Below, piece after piece: positions 35,732 to 45,260 of a stretch of DNA of 59,708 nt (position 1 is its first letter; each line of letters begins with the position of its first letter). The stretch is from an uncultured Clostridium sp. Lineage in GTDB: Bacteria > Bacillota > Clostridia > Clostridiales > Clostridiaceae. Below the pieces are notes generated by a model. The model saw nothing but the letters and a program-made list of their open reading frames with translations, did not search any database and was not told where the DNA came from. The stretch is taken from NCBI RefSeq assembly GCF_900769625.1, contig NZ_CAAGHK010000096.1, positions 1 to 59,708 on the forward strand, read 5' to 3'. The translations under genes were made by a program, and so were the position numbers.

Positions 35732-35908
35732 ATGTCAGAAATCAAAGTTGGAGAAAACGAAACACTTGAAAGTGCGTTAAGAAGATTTAAAAGAAAATGT
35801 GCTAGAGCTGGTGTTATCTCAGAAGTAAGAAAGAGAGAACATTATGAAAAGCCAAGCGTAAAGAGAAAGAAAAAATCAGAAGCTGCTAGAAAGAGAAAAT
35901 TCAAATAG
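35732..35908 (+). CDS. rpsU: 30S ribosomal protein S21
   Basis: The 58-residue very basic protein starts MSEIKVGENETLESALRRF and ends KKSEAARKRKFK. It joins the 30S platform late and helps mRNA binding. GGAGGGAGG lies upstream of the ATG and the strong promoter at 35640 drives it. yqeY follows 31 bases later, the standard pair. Confidence 0.97.
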   Translation: MSEIKVGENETLESALRRFKRKCARAGVISEVRKREHYEKPSVKRKKKSEAARKRKFK

Positions 35909-35939
35909 CCTATGATTTCCTTTGAAAGAGGGTACAATT

Positions 35940-36392
35940 ATGTCAAGTATTAAAGATAGATTACAAGAAGATTGGAAAGCTGCTTTAAAGACAAAAGACA
36001 AATTTACAGCTAACGTAATTAGCACTGCAAAATCTGCTGTATTATTAGTTGAAAAAACTGATAATAGAAAGTTAGAAGATGATGAAGTCATCAGCATATT
36101 AGCTAAGGAAGTTAAGCAAAGACGTGAGTCTCTAGTTGAGTTTGAAAAAGGAAACAGACAAGATTTGGTTGATCAGTGTAAAGCTGAAATAGAGATTTTG
36201 TTAAAATACCTTCCTCAACAGTTAGATGAAGAAGAGATAAGAAAAATAGTAATAGAATCAGCTGAATTAGTGGGTGCTAATAGCATTAAAGATATGGGAA
36301 AAGTTATGTCAGCTGTTAAACCTAAAATAACAGGAAGAGCTGATGGTAAACTTGTAAGTCAGATTGTAAAAGACTATTTAAATAATAAATAA
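35940..36392 (+). CDS. yqeY: GatB/YqeY domain protein
   Basis: The 150-residue helical protein resembles the C-terminal tail of GatB and may bind tRNA; its function is not established. LLKYLPQQLDEEEI and MGKVMSAVKPKITGRADGKLVSQIV are typical. AAAGAGGG precedes ATG 35940; a TTG 18 bases earlier is less likely. It is cotranscribed with rpsU and followed by a strong terminator. Confidence 0.95.
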   Translation: MSSIKDRLQEDWKAALKTKDKFTANVISTAKSAVLLVEKTDNRKLEDDEVISILAKEVKQRRESLVEFEKGNRQDLVDQCKAEIEILLKYLPQQLDEEEIRKIVIESAELVGANSIKDMGKVMSAVKPKITGRADGKLVSQIVKDYLNNK

Positions 36393-36393
36393 T

Positions 36394-36428
36394 AAAAGAA
36401 CTCAAGAAAACCTTGAGTTCTTTTATTA
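36394..36428 (+). terminator. Terminator of rpsU-yqeY
   Basis: A 13-bp perfect stem, AAAAGAACTCAAG with CTTGAGTTCTTTT, is followed by ATT. Confidence 0.92.
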
Positions 36429-36635
36429 TTTATTGCTAGAATATATGTATTTCGACAGACTGATTAGTAATATGTGTAATCGGTAAGCAAAATTTTATAT
36501 ATAGTCTTATAAAAATTTTATTAGAATAATGCTTCTTTATTTTTTGATTTTCTACTTTTAACTTATTAAGTTTTGTGCATTAATTAGTAAATCCTATCAT
36601 AAATTACAATGAGTAAGTTTAAATAGGAGGACAAG

Positions 36636-36923
36636 ATGGAAGAAAAATTTCAAAAAGGAAAAGAAAAATTATTAAATAAATTAGATTTTCCAAGTGATAT
36701 TTCAATGGATCTTCCTAAGATAATAGTCGTTGGAAACAGAGAGATAACTATTGAAAATCATAAAGGCATAATAGCGTTTCATAGTTCTATGGTTAAAATA
36801 AATTCGAGAATAGGTGCAATTGTTATTCGTGGCGAAAATTTTGAAATATTGTTCATTGGTGATACAAGCATGACCATAAGTGGAAAATTTCAAGGAGTAT
36901 CATATGAGGAGAAAAATATATGA
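36636..36923 (+). CDS. yqfC: Sporulation protein YqfC
   Basis: The 95-residue protein has the YabP/YqfC family pattern: DLPKIIVVGNREITIENHKGII, then ISGKFQGVSYEE near the end. In Bacillus yqfC is a mother-cell gene under sigma-E. AGGAGG (36625-36630) precedes the ATG. It overlaps yqfD by four bases (ATGA), so translation is coupled. Confidence 0.92.
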   Translation: MEEKFQKGKEKLLNKLDFPSDISMDLPKIIVVGNREITIENHKGIIAFHSSMVKINSRIGAIVIRGENFEILFIGDTSMTISGKFQGVSYEEKNI

Positions 36924-38050
36924 ACTATAAAAAAATTTTCTCTGGAAAGTTAACCATAGAAGTGAAGGCTTTAAAAGCAGAAAAAATATTAAATGCTATC
37001 TGGAATAAGAATATTCCAGTTAACAATGTCATTAAACTTGATTTAACAACTATTATGTTAGAGATTGATTATACAGATTATGATGAAGTTCTGTCTATAA
37101 TAAAAAGATATAAAGGTAAAATAAGAATAACGGATAGGAATGGGGCAATATTCAAATTACTGAGACTGAGAAAAAGAATCTCTTTAGCTGCTGGCGTATT
37201 CATATTTTTTGGAATAATATATGTATTATCTAATTATATATGGGCTATAGATATAGAAACAAAGGAAAACCTTACTCCGTTTGAAGTAAGAAGACAACTT
37301 CAGTCTATTGGAATAAAACCCGGATTAAAAAAATCAGATATAAATGTTTATGAAATAGAAAGAAAAATGCAGACTATAAATGACCAGATAATGTGGATAA
37401 GAACACGAATAGAGGGTTCTACTTTACATTTAGTAATTGAAGAGAAAATTAATCCGCCATCTACAGAAACAAAAGAATCAGACTCGGTACTTGCAAAATG
37501 TGACGGTGAAGTACAAAGAGTCTACACATATTCAGGAAATCCAGCAGTAGCACCTGGAGATATTGTAAAAGAAGGTGACGTTCTTATACATCCAGTTCAA
37601 GGAAGAGAGGGATTTGAAGTTGATACAAAACCTAAAGGAAAAATAATAGCAAATACTTTTTATGAAAAGTTTATGGAAGTACAGGTGAGTGGTGATAGAC
37701 TTGAGAGAAATGGCAATAAACAGACTGAATTTTATCTAAGTTTCTGGGGAAGAAAAATTTACTTAAAAAAATCTATAAACAAATTTAAGTATTATGATAA
37801 AATAGAAGAAAACAATGGGGTTTTTAACAAAGTGATATATTTTGAAAAAAAGGCAACTCCTGTGAATGAGGATAAGGATAAAATAATTGAAGATGCTTCA
37901 GAAAAACTTGAAGAATCGCTGAAAAAGAGCCTTAGCAATGATGCCAGTATAAAGGATAAAAATATTACAACAGAAGATATTGGTGATGGCAAGATATTGG
38001 TAAAAGTAACTTTTACTGTTGAACAGGACATAGCTGAGAATATATCATGA
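36920..38050 (+). CDS. yqfD: Sporulation protein YqfD
   Basis: The 376-residue membrane protein has an N-terminal cytoplasmic region, one span near residues 92-112 (LAAGVFIFFGIIYVLSNYIW), and a large domain of the YqfD family. The Bacillus homologue is sigma-E dependent and needed for efficient sporulation; its role is unclear. The GAGGAG upstream lies inside yqfC. It is followed by pgpH after 29 bases. Confidence 0.92.
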   Translation: MNYKKIFSGKLTIEVKALKAEKILNAIWNKNIPVNNVIKLDLTTIMLEIDYTDYDEVLSIIKRYKGKIRITDRNGAIFKLLRLRKRISLAAGVFIFFGIIYVLSNYIWAIDIETKENLTPFEVRRQLQSIGIKPGLKKSDINVYEIERKMQTINDQIMWIRTRIEGSTLHLVIEEKINPPSTETKESDSVLAKCDGEVQRVYTYSGNPAVAPGDIVKEGDVLIHPVQGREGFEVDTKPKGKIIANTFYEKFMEVQVSGDRLERNGNKQTEFYLSFWGRKIYLKKSINKFKYYDKIEENNGVFNKVIYFEKKATPVNEDKDKIIEDASEKLEESLKKSLSNDASIKDKNITTEDIGDGKILVKVTFTVEQDIAENIS

Positions 38051-38079
38051 TTTCTATTTAAGATGAAAAGGTGATTAAC

Positions 38080-40212
38080 ATGAAAGTTAAACAAGACGAT
38101 ACTAGTAATAAAAAAAATAATTTAAGAAGAGTGCTATTGTTTATAAGTGTTTTTGCACTATCGTATCTACTCTTAATAAATGTTGTAAAGCCACAGAAAT
38201 ACAGCTTGAGAGCTGGAGACATACCAAGAGCAGATATCAAAGCTCCTAGAGATACGATAGACGAAAAAGCTACAAAAGAAGCCGAAGATAAAGCGTTGGA
38301 AAAAGTTGATAAGCAGTATACACAGAAAAGTGAGGTTAAAAAACAAGCAGAAGATAATATTATACTTCTGTTTGAAAAATTAAATACCTTAATAAATTCT
38401 CAAAGCAGTCAATTATCATCAGAAAATGATATTGATGCATCTGTATCAGAAATTAGTAATTTAGCTGAACTTAAGAAAAATGAAGGAATCGATATAAATG
38501 ACAATGAGTATAAGGAACTACTGAATATTCCTAAGGAGAATTTAAGTTCGCTGAAAAAGAATCTGCTTGATATAGTAGATAAAACTTATGAAAAGAATAT
38601 TGATGAAAATGATGAGGCTAGTTTAAATGGCGCAAGAGATGCAGCTGCAGAAATGGTTGATAAGCTGAATGTTTCAGATGGGCTTAAGTCTGCCTTGGAG
38701 AATTTGGTCAAAGGCCAGATAAATCCTAATTGTTTTTATGATGAAGAGAAAACTCAGGAATTAATAAAAGAGACACGTAAGTCTGTTGCAAAGGTTGAAA
38801 TAAAGCAGAATCAGATTATAGTTAGAGAGGGGATTCCTGTAACTCAGGATGAACTGGATATTTTATCAAGCCTTGGAATGCTGGATGATGGAAATAGTAC
38901 TTCAACATATTTATATATTTATCTTGTACTGGCAGTGTTTTTAGGGCTGATAATGTTTCTGCAGTATAATTATATAGATAGAAATTACAGCGATGTATTT
39001 AGAAATACAAAAAAAATTACATTAATAAGCGTAATAAATCTTATGACGCTTATATTTGCAAGGACAATAGGGATTGTATCACCATTTTTAATCCCTTTTG
39101 CCTGTGCACCAATGCTTTTGACATTGCTTATCAATTATAAAATATCGATAGTAATAAGTATATTAAATGTGATAACAATCAGTATAGTAACTAGCTTTGA
39201 CCCGCAGATTATTATGGTTGGTGTTGTAAGCTCAGTTTTAGGGGCTACACTTCTCAGAAAGATGCAGCAGAGGAATGATCTTCTTTACTCAACAATATAT
39301 ATTTCTGTAGTTGGGGCTATTATAACGGTATCTACTGGAATATTGATATCAAGTAATTTAAAAGATGTAGTTATCAAGAGTGGTATAACATTTGTTGGTG
39401 GAATTTTATCGGGAATTTTTGCATTGGGAATACTTCCGTTTTTAGAAGGTACATTTAATGAAGTCACAACATTGAAGCTTCTAGAACTCTCAAATCCTAA
39501 TCATCCTTTATTGAAAAAACTTTTGATGGAGGCACCGGGAACTTATCATCACAGTATGCTTGTAGCAAATCTTGCAGAAATGGCATCTGAGGAAGTAGGA
39601 GCAAATTCTGTTATTGTAAGAATTGGTTCATATTATCATGATGTTGGGAAAACTGAAAGACCATATTTCTTTGGTGAAAATCAAATGGGTGGAGAAAATC
39701 CCCATACTCACATGATGCCTAATTTAAGTGCTAAAATTATCATTTCGCACGTTAAAGATGGTATTTCGCTTGCTAAAAAATATAATATTCCGAAAGTTAT
39801 ACAGGATATAATAGCTGAACATCATGGAACAACACTTGTAAAATATTTTTATTATACTATGAAAAATAATAGTGAAAATCCTGATGATATAAAAGAAGAA
39901 GATTTCAGATATCCAGGACCTGTACCAAGTTCAAAGGAAGCAGGAATAATAATGCTTGCAGATAGTGTAGAGGCTGCTGTAAGGTCTATTAAACAACCAA
40001 ATGAAGATAAAATAAAAGAAATGATAAATAATATAATTAATGATAAGTTATCATGTGGACAGTTAAACAACTGTAATCTGACTATTAAAGACATTGAAAA
40101 GATAAAGAAATGTTTCCTGACAGCTTTAAATGGGATATATCACCATAGAATTGAATATCCTAAGGAAAAGATTAAGAATTTAAATGATGACAATAATGAT
40201 AATAAGGAGTAG
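38080..40212 (+). CDS. pgpH: 7TMR-HD cyclic di-AMP phosphodiesterase PgpH (YqfF)
   Basis: The 710-residue protein has a first span near residue 25, a long extracytoplasmic domain (about 45-275), about seven membrane spans (280-470), and a C-terminal HD domain with TYHHSMLVANLAEM and SYYHDVGKTERP. The family hydrolyses c-di-AMP. ATG 38080 follows AAGGTG; a GTG at 38071 is part of that site. It lies in the yqfC-yqfD-pgpH-ybeY order typical of Firmicutes. Confidence 0.94.
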   Translation: MKVKQDDTSNKKNNLRRVLLFISVFALSYLLLINVVKPQKYSLRAGDIPRADIKAPRDTIDEKATKEAEDKALEKVDKQYTQKSEVKKQAEDNIILLFEKLNTLINSQSSQLSSENDIDASVSEISNLAELKKNEGIDINDNEYKELLNIPKENLSSLKKNLLDIVDKTYEKNIDENDEASLNGARDAAAEMVDKLNVSDGLKSALENLVKGQINPNCFYDEEKTQELIKETRKSVAKVEIKQNQIIVREGIPVTQDELDILSSLGMLDDGNSTSTYLYIYLVLAVFLGLIMFLQYNYIDRNYSDVFRNTKKITLISVINLMTLIFARTIGIVSPFLIPFACAPMLLTLLINYKISIVISILNVITISIVTSFDPQIIMVGVVSSVLGATLLRKMQQRNDLLYSTIYISVVGAIITVSTGILISSNLKDVVIKSGITFVGGILSGIFALGILPFLEGTFNEVTTLKLLELSNPNHPLLKKLLMEAPGTYHHSMLVANLAEMASEEVGANSVIVRIGSYYHDVGKTERPYFFGENQMGGENPHTHMMPNLSAKIIISHVKDGISLAKKYNIPKVIQDIIAEHHGTTLVKYFYYTMKNNSENPDDIKEEDFRYPGPVPSSKEAGIIMLADSVEAAVRSIKQPNEDKIKEMINNIINDKLSCGQLNNCNLTIKDIEKIKKCFLTALNGIYHHRIEYPKEKIKNLNDDNNDNKE

Positions 40213-40220
40213 AAGAGCAA

Positions 40221-40727
40221 ATGATATATGTAGATAACAGACAGGAAAAAATAGAAGCAGACGGCAAGTTGGAAGAAGAATTAAAAAGGGTAATAGAATT
40301 CGCTTTAAAAGAAGAGGAGGTGGAAGTTCCATGTGAAGTTTCACTGTTATTTGTAGATAATGATGAAATTAAAGAAATAAATAATGAAACAAGAAACATA
40401 GACAGAGAAACTGATGTATTATCATTTCCAATGTTAGATTACGAAGAGAAAAAAGTATTTAAGGAAATGTATAAAGGTTATGAATTTTCTCAAAGTGATT
40501 TTGATGGTGATGAACTTGTTCTTGGTGACATTGTGCTTTCTTTAGAAAAGGCTTTAGAACAAAGCAGGGAATTTAATCATTCATTTGAAAGAGAAGCTTC
40601 TTATTTAGTTGTACATTCGGTGCTTCATCTTTTAGGATATGATCATATGGAAGAAGAAGATAAAGTAGTCATGAGAAAAAGAGAAGAAGAAATTTTAAAT
40701 AAACTTAACATAACAAGAGAGATATAA
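40221..40727 (+). CDS. ybeY: Endoribonuclease YbeY / rRNA maturation factor
   Basis: The 168-residue metalloprotein acts in 16S rRNA 3' maturation and ribosome quality control. The zinc motif is HSVLHLLGYDH with His132, His136 and His142. AAGGAG overlaps the pgpH stop region, so it is coupled to pgpH. A hairpin terminator follows at once. Confidence 0.95.
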   Translation: MIYVDNRQEKIEADGKLEEELKRVIEFALKEEEVEVPCEVSLLFVDNDEIKEINNETRNIDRETDVLSFPMLDYEEKKVFKEMYKGYEFSQSDFDGDELVLGDIVLSLEKALEQSREFNHSFEREASYLVVHSVLHLLGYDHMEEEDKVVMRKREEEILNKLNITREI

Positions 40728-40732
40728 AAGAG

Positions 40733-40779
40733 AGCTGATAGTTGATATAGAATAATATGATTTGACTATCAGCTTTTAT
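40733..40779 (+). terminator. Terminator of the yqfC-ybeY operon
   Basis: AGCTGATAGT (40733-40742) pairs perfectly with ACTATCAGCT (40765-40774), followed by TTTTA. The loop of 22 bases is large. Confidence 0.75.
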
Positions 40780-40803
40780 ATTAAGGATGATGGTGGTGAG
40801 CGT

Positions 40804-41505
40804 ATGAAAATGAAAAAGGTTCTCGATAGTTTTAATAATGCTATAAATGGAATAATAGATACTGTGAGAACAGAAAGAAATATGAAGATACATCTTTTTG
40901 TTTCCTTGATGATACTTATAGCCTGTTTTTTCTTTGATGTAACAAAATATGAATTTTTGATACTTGCAGTTATAATATCGATGGTTATAAGTGCTGAAAT
41001 AGTAAATACGGCTATTGAAGCAGCGATAGATATGACTACAAATTATTATCATCCGTTGGCAAAGGTGGCCAAAAATGCGGCAGCAGGAGCTGTTCTTGTA
41101 ACTGCAATAAATGCGGTTGTTGTTGGATATATAATTTTCTGGGATAAGTTATCACATTTATCTTATGCTTTAGTCAATAAAGTGAAAACATCAGAACCTT
41201 ATACAATATTCATAGTTCTTGTTATTTTATGTATAGCAATAATAATAGTCAAAGCAATTTTTGGTGAAGGAACTCCATTGAAGGGTGGTATGCCAAGTGG
41301 TCATAGTGCACTTGCATTTTCAATTGCAACAGCAATATCATTGATAACTGAGGAGCCTATATGTATACTTTTGAGTTTTTTATTAGCAATAATAACTGCA
41401 CAGAGCAGAGTTGACTCAGAGGTGCATACTGTATTGGAAGTAGTTGTTGGTGCAGTTTTTGGAATGCTGCTTACTGTTTTTATTTTTACTGTATTCAGAC
41501 TTTAA
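40804..41505 (+). CDS. DgkA-type lipid kinase fused to PAP2 phosphatase
   Basis: The 233-residue membrane protein joins two domains. Residues 1-110 are a DgkA/UndK-type kinase (ERNMKIH, then EIVNTAIEAAID at 65-76). Residues about 130-233 are a PAP2 phosphatase with PSGHS (164-168) and SRVDSEVHTVLEV (201-213, His208). The final Asp of the PAP2 motif is Glu212. Opposing kinase and phosphatase activities on undecaprenol or diacylglycerol are implied. ATG 40804 follows GGTGGTGAG; the frame extends to 40762 without a ribosome binding site. It sits between ybeY and era, as dgkA usually does. Confidence 0.9.
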   Translation: MKMKKVLDSFNNAINGIIDTVRTERNMKIHLFVSLMILIACFFFDVTKYEFLILAVIISMVISAEIVNTAIEAAIDMTTNYYHPLAKVAKNAAAGAVLVTAINAVVVGYIIFWDKLSHLSYALVNKVKTSEPYTIFIVLVILCIAIIIVKAIFGEGTPLKGGMPSGHSALAFSIATAISLITEEPICILLSFLLAIITAQSRVDSEVHTVLEVVVGAVFGMLLTVFIFTVFRL

Positions 41506-42003
41506 AATTAATTATTAAGCAAAATATCGAATGGCATAAAAAACAAATGTTGACATTAGGTATACGTAAATATAAAATAACAGTCTATGTGTTAGAAATA
41601 TAAATATCTTAATCTTTATGTGCAATAAGCATTCGGTGAAGAAAATTATTTAAAGTTTAAATGTGATTAATATACATGAAATTGTATACACTAAAAACTT
41701 TTTTATATCCAAATATAGTAAATTATATTAAAAATGCAGTTATAACTAATTGTCTATTGAAAATAAATAGAGTATACTATTAACTGAAGAAAGTTAATAA
41801 TAAAACAGAAAAAGAGTTGATTATAGTCAAAAACAATAAAATTTTGTTTTGTTAATCATTATTAACATATGATTAGGACATTGTATAAAATATAATACCT
41901 GAAATAGTAATGAATACAACATAATCTGGACATAATTTAAGATATAACTTATAAGAAAAAACTTTAGATGAAGGTCTGAATGGTCAGACTATAAGGAGGA
42001 AGA
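41506..42003 (+). other. 500-bp intergenic region before era with two promoter-like pairs
   Basis: No ORF with a ribosome binding site is seen. TTGACA (41550-41555) and TAAAAT (41573-41578), and TTGTCT (41750-41755) and TATACT (41773-41778), each have 17-base spacing. A small hairpin GTCTG-AATGGT-CAGAC lies just before the era ribosome binding site. A cytidine deaminase gene often found between dgkA and era is absent. Confidence 0.5.
41550..41578 (+). promoter_or_regulatory. Candidate sigma-A promoter far upstream of era
   Basis: TTGACA, 17 bases, TAAAAT. It is 425 bases before era, so its transcript would have a very long leader or be a separate small RNA. Confidence 0.5.
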
Positions 42004-42894
42004 ATGTTTAAATCAGGATTTGTAACAATTGTTGGGAGACCTAACGTTGGAAAATCAACTTTATTAAATTATATTATGGGGGAAAAATTATCGATAGTTT
42101 CTAATAAACCGCAGACAACTAGAAACAATATACAGACAATACTTACTGGCGATGATTTTCAGATGGTTTTTGTAGATACTCCTGGAATACATAAGCCTAA
42201 ACATAAATTAGGTGAATTCATGGTAAGTGCTGCTAAAGAATCAACTAAGGATGTTGATTTAGTTTTATTCCTTACTAATCCATGTGATGAAATAGGAAAA
42301 GGTGATAAATTTATATTAGAAACTTTAAAAGGTAAAAAATGCCCAGTATTTTTCGTTTTAAATAAGGTTGATGAAAATACTCAGGAAAGAGTGGCAAAAA
42401 CATTAGAAATGTTCTCTAAGGAATTTGAATTCTCTGAAATAATACCAATTTCAGCAATCAAAGGGAAAAATGTAGATACTCTTGTTGAGTTAATGAAAAA
42501 TGCTATGCCTGAAGGTCCTAAGTATTATCCAGATGATATGATAACAGATGTTCAGGAAAAGTTTGTAGTTTCTGAAATAGTAAGAGAAAAGGCATTAAGA
42601 ACATTAAGAGATGAAGTGCCACATGGTATTGCCGTAGATATACTCCAAATGAAGCAGAATGAAAGAGGAACTTATCATATTGAAGTTGATTTAATATGTG
42701 AAAAGGATTCTCACAAGGGAATAATTATTGGCAAAAATGGTCAGACACTTAAGAGAATAGGAGAGACTTCAAGATACGAAATAGAAAAATTCTTAAGAGC
42801 AAAAGTTAATATAAAAATCTGGGTTAAGGTCAGAAAAGAATGGCGTGATAATCAGAACTTATTAAGAGAATTAGGATATAAGAAAAGCAAGTAG
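42004..42894 (+). CDS. era: GTPase Era
   Basis: Era is an essential 30S assembly GTPase. The 296-residue protein has GRPNVGKST in the P-loop, DTPGIHKP, NKVD, and a C-terminal KH domain (IIIGKNGQTLKRIGETSR) that binds the 16S 3' end. AAGGAGGA precedes the ATG. recO follows directly. Confidence 0.98.
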   Translation: MFKSGFVTIVGRPNVGKSTLLNYIMGEKLSIVSNKPQTTRNNIQTILTGDDFQMVFVDTPGIHKPKHKLGEFMVSAAKESTKDVDLVLFLTNPCDEIGKGDKFILETLKGKKCPVFFVLNKVDENTQERVAKTLEMFSKEFEFSEIIPISAIKGKNVDTLVELMKNAMPEGPKYYPDDMITDVQEKFVVSEIVREKALRTLRDEVPHGIAVDILQMKQNERGTYHIEVDLICEKDSHKGIIIGKNGQTLKRIGETSRYEIEKFLRAKVNIKIWVKVRKEWRDNQNLLRELGYKKSK

Positions 42895-42897
42895 GAG

Positions 42898-43647
42898 ATG
42901 ATTAATCTGTCAGTTTTTGAGACTAAGGCAGTAATAATAAAAACTCAGGATTATAGAGAAAATGATAAGCTGGTTTGGTTTTATACTGAAAATCTTGGAA
43001 AGATTACAGCTATAGTAAGAGGGGCAAAAAAAAGCAAGAGCAGGTTTTTATCACTTACTCTTCCTCTATGCTATGGCGAGTATATGGTGTATAAAGGTAA
43101 AAATCTCTATACACTTCAGGAAGGCAGAATAATAAACTCATTTCAAGGTCTTTTAAATAATTTAGACAAACTGACTTATTCATCTTATCTATGTGAACTT
43201 ATGGATATTGCCTGTGAAGAAAATGAAGTGAATGAGGATCTTTTCAGAGATCTAGTGACAACATTGTATCTGCTTAATACTGATGCGCTGGATTATGAAC
43301 TTTTAATAAGAGCTTTTGAATTAAAACTCTTAAAAGAAACAGGGTATAGTTTAACATTAGATAGCTGCTGTATATGCAGAAAAAAAATAGGTGTGGCAAA
43401 TTATATAAGTTTATCATCTTTTGGTGGTGTATGTGATGAGTGTACAAAGGAACATGGAGTATATATATCTAAAGGAGCATATAATGCCCTGAGATATTTA
43501 ATGACAACAAAAGTAGATAAGCTGTATAGATTAAATTTGAATAGCGAAATAAAAAATGAAATAGAAAAAGTGACAACGTATTTCATAGCAAATAATTATG
43601 CTAAAAAACCTAAAAGCTTAGAAATGCTAAAATTTATTAAGGAGTGA
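42898..43647 (+). CDS. recO: DNA repair protein RecO (start uncertain)
   Basis: RecO helps load RecA in recombinational repair. The product (about 246-249 residues) has the N-terminal OB fold FETKAVIIKTQDYRENDK and a C-terminal zinc-ribbon-like pair CCICRKK..CDEC. Family proteins begin right before FETKAV. The ATG at 42898 abuts AGGAG (42893-42897) with no spacing, so it is an unlikely start. A CTG at 42907 has ideal spacing and gives the family N-terminus. No TTG or GTG alternative exists there. It is coupled to era. Confidence 0.92.
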   Translation: MINLSVFETKAVIIKTQDYRENDKLVWFYTENLGKITAIVRGAKKSKSRFLSLTLPLCYGEYMVYKGKNLYTLQEGRIINSFQGLLNNLDKLTYSSYLCELMDIACEENEVNEDLFRDLVTTLYLLNTDALDYELLIRAFELKLLKETGYSLTLDSCCICRKKIGVANYISLSSFGGVCDECTKEHGVYISKGAYNALRYLMTTKVDKLYRLNLNSEIKNEIEKVTTYFIANNYAKKPKSLEMLKFIKE

Positions 43648-43653
43648 TTATTT

Positions 43654-44319
43654 ATGGAAAATATAACACTAGAACAGGTTGATAAAGTACGTGAGAGATG
43701 TAATGTTTCTTATACAGAAGCTAAGGAAGCTCTTGTAAATTCTGATGGAGATGTTCTTGAAGCAATAATATATTTAGAACAAAAACAAAATAATGAGAAT
43801 AATACTTTTAATAATGACAATAGTAGTGAAAGTGAAAATGACAGGGATTCAGCATTTAACTCTATGTCAGTTGATGAAATTAAAAATATGATAAAGAGCC
43901 TTATTGATAAAGGAAATGTTACAAGAATCAAAATCAAAAAAAATGATGAAGAAATATTGGATATGCCAGTTAATGCAGGGATTGCAGCAAGTGTAATAGC
44001 AATAACAATTCCACCAATACTGGCAGCAGCGCTTATAGCAGCAATAGCAACTCAGATTACTATTGAAATAACAAGAGAAGATGGTTCTGTAGAGGTTGTT
44101 AATAAATATGTTACAAAAGTAGCTAATGATGTTAAAAATAAAGCTTCGGATTTTGCTGATGCTGTTAAAAATAAAGTAAATGAAGTTAAAACTGATATCA
44201 AAACAGACGAAAGTAAAAATAATAAAGCTGAAGAAGATACAGATAAAGGCGGAGAAACAGTATATACTTATACAGTAAATTTTGATGAAGAAAAGAAAGA
44301 TGATTCTAACGAAAATTAA
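43654..44319 (+). CDS. DUF4342-like protein with UBA/TS-N-type N-terminus
   Basis: The 221-residue protein begins with a UBA-like helical domain (residues 1-42: VDKVRERCNVSYTEAKEAL). A Ser/Asn/Glu-rich linker (48-70), a short basic module (75-110), a hydrophobic segment (about 110-135, IAASVIAITIPPILAAALIAA), and an acidic tail follow. It resembles DUF4342 proteins of clostridia; the function is unknown. AAGGAGTG overlaps the recO stop, so it belongs to the era-recO operon. Confidence 0.78.
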   Translation: MENITLEQVDKVRERCNVSYTEAKEALVNSDGDVLEAIIYLEQKQNNENNTFNNDNSSESENDRDSAFNSMSVDEIKNMIKSLIDKGNVTRIKIKKNDEEILDMPVNAGIAASVIAITIPPILAAALIAAIATQITIEITREDGSVEVVNKYVTKVANDVKNKASDFADAVKNKVNEVKTDIKTDESKNNKAEEDTDKGGETVYTYTVNFDEEKKDDSNEN

Positions 44320-44506
44320 GTTGAATTTTTGTAATAATAAAATAAAAAAACAATATAAAATTATTATACGAGGAATATTTGATAGATTTGTTTGATTTTT
44401 CTGAAAATTTACTCTAGTAAAAGAAAAAATACGTGATATAATAAAAGAGAGATATAAATTGAATATTTTTCAAGTGTTCCCTGTATTTATAGAAAGAGGG
44501 ATAAAT

Positions 44507-45145
44507 TTGAAGTTATCACCTAGACAGGAAGAGATAATAAACTTAGTAAAAGATAATCAGCCAATAACAAGTGAAGCTCTGGCTGAAAGATTAGGCGTTA
44601 CAAGAGCAGCTCTTAGAGCTGATTTGGCAGTACTCACGATGATAGGAACTTTAGATGCTAGACCTAAGGTAGGTTATGTTTATCAAGGGAAGTCATCAAG
44701 TGGGTTAGTTTATCAGCATATAAGTAAAATAAAGGTAAGTGAAATAATGTCAAAACCTACCACTGTTAACGAAGACACAATGGTGTATGATGCAATCGTA
44801 TACTTGTTTCTTAATGATGTAGGAACATTGTTCATTGAAAATAACGGAATATTAACAGGAGCAGTTTCAAGAAAGGATTTTCTTAAAATATCTATTGGTG
44901 GAACTGATATACACAAAGTACCAGTAGGAGTTATAATGACAAGAATGCCTAACATAATCTGTGCCAATGAAGATGACAGTGCTTATGATCTTGCAAAAAA
45001 GATTATAGAGCATGAAATTGACAGTATACCTGTGGTTGAGCCAGTAGAAAATGCTGATGGAAGAGAACAGTTTAAGATAGTGGGCAAAGTATCCAAGACA
45101 AATATTACAAAATTATTTGTTAAACTTGGAAGCAATGGAGAATAA
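44507..45145 (+). CDS. ccpN: HTH and CBS-domain transcriptional repressor (CcpN/YqzB family)
   Basis: The 212-residue protein starts with a winged helix (LSPRQEEIINLVKDNQPITS, RLGVTRAALRADLAVL) and has two CBS domains (about 75-205) that sense a nucleotide. In B. subtilis CcpN represses gluconeogenic genes. Its place right before ppdK suggests it controls PEP/pyruvate interconversion; this is inference. The TTG at 44507 is preferred with AAAGAGGG 6 bases upstream over a TTG at 44459 with a weak site. Confidence 0.88.
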   Translation: MKLSPRQEEIINLVKDNQPITSEALAERLGVTRAALRADLAVLTMIGTLDARPKVGYVYQGKSSSGLVYQHISKIKVSEIMSKPTTVNEDTMVYDAIVYLFLNDVGTLFIENNGILTGAVSRKDFLKISIGGTDIHKVPVGVIMTRMPNIICANEDDSAYDLAKKIIEHEIDSIPVVEPVENADGREQFKIVGKVSKTNITKLFVKLGSNGE

Positions 45146-45260
45146 AATTGATAAAAATGGGAATTATTTATTAGGGTAACTACGAATTATTATAATTTTA
45201 TGATAAGTTCGTTAGTATATATATTATTGAGAAATTTATAAGAAAAGAGGGAGTATTGAT

